Shown piece after piece: positions 61,711 to 64,000 of a stretch of 64,000 nucleotides of DNA. The DNA comes from Actinomycetota bacterium (lineage in GTDB: Bacteria > Actinomycetota > Actinomycetes > Mycobacteriales > Mycobacteriaceae): positions 1-64,000 of the forward strand of contig JAFDWN010000030.1 in the NCBI GenBank assembly GCA_018268465.1, read 5' to 3'. How positions within the stretch are numbered: position 1 is the stretch's first letter; each line of letters begins with the position of its first letter. The position numbers and the translations under genes are program-made. The notes below the pieces were generated by a model, which was not told the DNA's origin, did no database searches, and was given only the letters and a program-made list of their open reading frames with translations.

Positions 61711-61747
61711 GATTCCCACATTCGGTATCGACCGACTTCGGTTCCCG
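61711..61747. repeat. Imperfect direct repeat, copy 2
   Basis: Second copy of the 60344-60380 repeat, starting 30 nt after the membrane-protein gene ends. It contains ACCGACTTCGGT-type partial dyad symmetry, like intergenic REP elements. Confidence 0.55.
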
Positions 61748-61808
61748 CCAAGGCCATTTGGTCCGACCGAAACTGCCCGCGCCACGGGGAGACCTGCACG
61801 TCATGATG

Positions 61809-62522
61809 TCATCGTCGGCCGCGCTCGGCCCGGCCCGGCATCCGGGTGGCCTTCCCCGCGGCAGCACGGGCGGCCTGCTTGGCAAGAGTCTTCTCGCGTG
61901 CGGTGCGCTTCGGCGCCGGCTGCGCCTGCCCCCGCGAGGAACTGGGTTTGCGACCCCGCACAATCCCGGTGAACTCCTCGACCAGTTCCGGCTGCGGCCC
62001 TGCCGGAAAGGCGAGCGCGACCGGGCAGGTGGGTGCGTCCGTGATCGGGCGATACGTGAGGTCCTTGCGGTGATACAGCCGCGCCAGCGACTGCGGCACG
62101 ATGAGGGCGCCCATCCCTGCGGCGACGAGTTCTATTGCGTCCTCGGTGGTTTCGGGTCGGTGTTCGATCGGGGCGCCGGGACCATCCAGCCAGGCGACGA
62201 CGTCGTCGAGTGGCAGCAGTACCGGCTCACCGTCGATGTCCGCGGAGGTGATCTCGTCGGCCGCCGTGAGAACGTGGTCGGTCGGTACCACGGCGACGGT
62301 CGTCTCGTCGTAGAGGGGGATGACGGACAACCCGGACGTGTCGACCGTCGGCCGGAGCACCGCCACGTCGATGACACCGGCGCGCAGTTCGTCGGCCGCG
62401 TCGGCCGCGGCGACGGCGCGCAACCGCAGCGGCACCCCGGGGTGGCGCTCCGCCCAGATCCGCGCCCACTTTGCGGGCGTCCCACCGGGGACGTAGCCGA
62501 GGGTCAGGGAGGACTGGGTCAC
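61809..62522 (-). CDS. LysR-type substrate-binding domain protein lacking the HTH, with basic tail
   Basis: A 237-aa protein. It begins directly with the LysR effector-domain strand LTLGYVPGGTPAKWARIWAE and continues through VDVAVLRPTVD-type, VAVVPTDHVLTAADEIT and GMGALIVPQSLARLYH. The N-terminal winged HTH (about 65 aa) of LysR regulators is missing and no upstream frame supplies it. From about residue 190 the tail is rich in Lys, Arg and Ala (TAREKTLAKQAARAAAGKA), like non-specific nucleic acid-binding tails. It starts at GTG 62522, leaderless. Divergent from a DUF5997 gene. Confidence 0.85.
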   Translation of the reverse strand: MTQSSLTLGYVPGGTPAKWARIWAERHPGVPLRLRAVAAADAADELRAGVIDVAVLRPTVDTSGLSVIPLYDETTVAVVPTDHVLTAADEITSADIDGEPVLLPLDDVVAWLDGPGAPIEHRPETTEDAIELVAAGMGALIVPQSLARLYHRKDLTYRPITDAPTCPVALAFPAGPQPELVEEFTGIVRGRKPSSSRGQAQPAPKRTAREKTLAKQAARAAAGKATRMPGRAERGRR

Positions 62523-62528
62523 CGCATC

Positions 62529-62553
62529 AGGCTACCGATGGGCCGCCTAGGCT
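62529..62553. promoter_or_regulatory. Divergent leaderless promoters
   Basis: TAGCCT on the minus strand (62534-62529) ends 6 nt before GTG 62522, and TAGGCT on the plus strand (62548-62553) ends 6 nt before ATG 62560. Both place +1 on the first base of the start codon; only 13 bp separate the two hexamers. Confidence 0.55.
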
Positions 62554-62559
62554 GGGGTC

Positions 62560-62946
62560 ATGAGCAGGCCGAACGCACAGTCCATGAAACCCGCCACGGC
62601 GGCGAAGAAGCTGGACGTGTACCTGCCCGCGACACCTGCGGATTTCCAGGAGAACCCGATCAGCCGCACCGAACTCGCCGCCCTGCAGGCGGACCCGCCG
62701 CAGTGGCTCAAGGATCTCCGCAAGAATGGGCCGCACCCGAAGAATCTGGTGGCGGCCAAACTGGGCATCTCGATCGCCGGCCTGGCACGCGGCGGCGTCG
62801 GGGATGCGCTGACTACCGAGCAGATCGACGCGTTGCTCGAGGAGATGCCGCAGTGGCTGGTCGCAGAACGCGAGAACTACCAAGAAGTGCTGCGGGAGCA
62901 GCGCCGCCTGAAGGCGTTGCGGTCGGAGCAGGCGCGCGAGCGTTGA
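62560..62946 (+). CDS. DUF5997 family protein
   Basis: A 128-aa protein: KPATAAKKLDVYLPATPADFQENPISRTELAALQADPPQWLKDLRKNGPHP-type actinobacterial family, with VAAKLGISIAGLARGG (helix-turn-helix-like) and the C-terminal Q-W-L-V-A-E-R-E-N-Y helix. It is frequently next to an HTH-less LysR-type protein in actinobacteria, as here. Function not established; the HTH-like segment and basic N-terminus suggest nucleic acid binding. Confidence 0.85.
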   Translation: MSRPNAQSMKPATAAKKLDVYLPATPADFQENPISRTELAALQADPPQWLKDLRKNGPHPKNLVAAKLGISIAGLARGGVGDALTTEQIDALLEEMPQWLVAERENYQEVLREQRRLKALRSEQARER

Positions 62947-62959
62947 GAGATCCACGCCC

Positions 62960-63592
62960 TCAGAGCGCGCTGATCCAGCGATGCTCCGGGTGCACGCGCG
63001 ACAGCCAGGCCCGCAACCGGGATCGTCGCGCCGTGTCCATCGCCGGGAGCGCACGCACGAAGTCGGCCTCATCCTTGTCGCGAACGTGCTTTGCCTTGAA
63101 CAGCAACGCGACCTCGGGGATGACGTAGGGGATACCGTCAGGGGTTCGCCGGATCAGTTCGGCGTACGGCAGGGTGATCGACGGGTCTCGTCGGCACACC
63201 CACTGCTCATCGGTATGCGGTTCCCGAAAGACGTCCAAGCGGTAGGTTCCGGTTGCCGGTTCGCGCAGCCAGGTCTGAAAGTGCGTTGCCAACTGCTCGG
63301 GGTACGGCCAGACCCGGCCATCCCCCACGACATCCCACTCATGGTCAGGCAGTGCCGCGACCACCTCGTCGAACTGCCCTGCCGGTATGGCGATTTCGAT
63401 GTCGTCGTGTGCGCGGGTGATCTCACCGACGAACAGGTCCAGTGCCCACCCCGCGGCCACACACCACGGGGCGCGAACGTCATTGAGCCGCTGCACGACC
63501 TCAGCCGGCGTCCATGCGTCCCAGCGTTGGTCGATCTCGTCGGGGGAAAGCAGCTCTCCCGTGCCATCACTCACGCCGCCGTCGGGTGACAC
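62960..63592 (-). CDS. Nucleotidyltransferase-fold protein (AadB/ANT-like)
   Basis: A 210-aa protein of the minimal nucleotidyltransferase group that includes aminoglycoside 2''-nucleotidyltransferase. Motif: VAAGWALDLFVGEITRAHDDIEIAI, in which G-W replaces G-S and Asp-Asp-x-Glu supplies metal ligands. C-terminal YVIPEVALLFKAKHVRDKDEADF is typical of this group. Antibiotic modification cannot be claimed from the sequence. It begins 4 nt after the nrdE stop, at GTG 63592 (or GTG 63574), so it could be read through from nrdE. Confidence 0.8.
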   Translation of the reverse strand: MSPDGGVSDGTGELLSPDEIDQRWDAWTPAEVVQRLNDVRAPWCVAAGWALDLFVGEITRAHDDIEIAIPAGQFDEVVAALPDHEWDVVGDGRVWPYPEQLATHFQTWLREPATGTYRLDVFREPHTDEQWVCRRDPSITLPYAELIRRTPDGIPYVIPEVALLFKAKHVRDKDEADFVRALPAMDTARRSRLRAWLSRVHPEHRWISAL

Positions 63593-63596
63593 CGCA

Positions 63597-64000
63597 TCAC
63601 AGCATGCAGCTGACGCAGCCCTCCACCTCGGTGCCCTCCAGAGCCATCTGACGCAGCCGGATGTAGTACAGCGTCTTGATCCCCTTGCGCCACGCGTAGA
63701 TCTGCGCCTTGTTGACGTCGCGGGTGGTGGCGGTGTCCTTGAAGAACAGCGTCAGGCTCAGCCCCTGGTCGACGTGCTGGGTGGCGGCGGCGTAGGTGTC
63801 GATGATCTTCTCGTAGCCGATCTCGTACGCGTCCTGGTAGTACTCCAGGTTGTCGTTGGTGAGGTAGGGCGCCGGGTAGTAGACGCGGCCGATCTTGCCT
63901 TCCTTGCGGATCTCGATCTTGCTCGCCACCGGGTGGATCGAACTCGTCGAATGGTTGATGTAGGAGATCGATCCGGTGGGCGGCACCGCCTGCAGGTTCT
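63597..64000 (-). CDS. nrdE: Ribonucleotide reductase class Ib alpha subunit NrdE (3' part)
   Basis: The last 134 residues of NrdE; the gene continues past the right edge. Recognised from [40 protein letters not shown] and [26 protein letters not shown], with the C-terminal redox Cys pair in GCVSCML that is reduced by NrdH. It pairs with NrdF2 to make dNTPs. In H37Rv it is two genes from nrdF2; here about 15.7 kb separate them. Confidence 0.95.
   Translation of the reverse strand, partial: NLQAVPPTGSISYINHSTSSIHPVASKIEIRKEGKIGRVYYPAPYLTNDNLEYYQDAYEIGYEKIIDTYAAATQHVDQGLSLTLFFKDTATTRDVNKAQIYAWRKGIKTLYYIRLRQMALEGTEVEGCVSCML

Noticed and set aside
60344-61747. MIRU-type mycobacterial repeat
   Set aside because: The unit lacks the stop/start overlap and length of MIRUs and is not tandem or in an operon junction.

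Overview
The window is 64 kb of high-GC DNA with dense genes, many GTG/TTG starts and many 4-base start/stop overlaps. Gene content and order match the Mycobacterium tuberculosis H37Rv block Rv3013 to Rv3051c: ACT protein, ligA, mnmA, iscS, etfBA, the methylglucose lipopolysaccharide (MGLP) genes, echA17, serB2, ctaD, fecB, adhC, nrdF2, a TetR gene and nrdE. Extra metabolic and transport genes are interleaved, and there are no PE/PPE genes, insertion sequences, tRNAs or CRISPR arrays. I infer a free-living Mycolicibacterium-type organism; the species cannot be named from sequence alone.

Layout. 1-17 kb: an ACT protein, a patatin-SnoaL protein, ligA, an accessory block (aldo/keto reductase, multicopper oxidase, MmcQ/YjbR protein, acyl-CoA ligase), a MetE-like protein, an APC permease divergent from a LacI regulator with a clear palindromic operator, an ACR3/SBF-type transporter, mnmA-iscS, and a PlsC/GNAT acyltransferase pair. 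18-24 kb: etfBA, divergent from the MGLP operon (methyltransferase, GH57 enzyme, glycosyltransferase, each overlapping the next by 4 bases). 24-32 kb: a PQQ-type lipoprotein, a TB22.2-like secreted protein, and a tight minus-strand operon (ABC ATPase, NUDIX, EchA17, two methyltransferases). 31-33 kb: a YczE membrane protein with a 52-aa neighbour, divergent from a MocR regulator. 33-38 kb: ctaD-serB2 divergent from fecB. 38-42.5 kb: a two-component system, an MHS carboxylate transporter and a TAXI binding protein, with a perfect CRP-type box between sensor and transporter. 42.6-47 kb: adhC, a DUF3349 protein, an APC permease with an FAD oxidase, then nrdF2 behind a well-spaced NrdR box pair.

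48.9-59.7 kb is the most striking part. A TetR gene is followed by a geranylgeranyl reductase and then an eight-gene minus-strand region that looks like an acetate or short-chain carboxylate sensing and uptake module. It encodes a hypothetical protein, a DUF294-type nucleotidyltransferase, a two-helix membrane peptide, an SLC5 symporter fused to a histidine kinase, a receiver-only response regulator, and a membrane PAS/pseudo-kinase fused to a DEDDh exonuclease. A gap holding two DnaA-box-like 9-mers separates these from a DUF485 protein and ActP. This region separates nrdF2 from nrdE, which lie close together in H37Rv. The right end (59.9-64 kb) holds a VOC protein, a lower-GC membrane protein flanked by an imperfect direct repeat, an HTH-less LysR-type protein divergent from a DUF5997 gene, a nucleotidyltransferase, and the 3' end of nrdE.

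Many monocistronic genes have a TANNNT hexamer 6-9 bases before the start codon with no Shine-Dalgarno sequence, as expected for mycobacterial leaderless transcripts.
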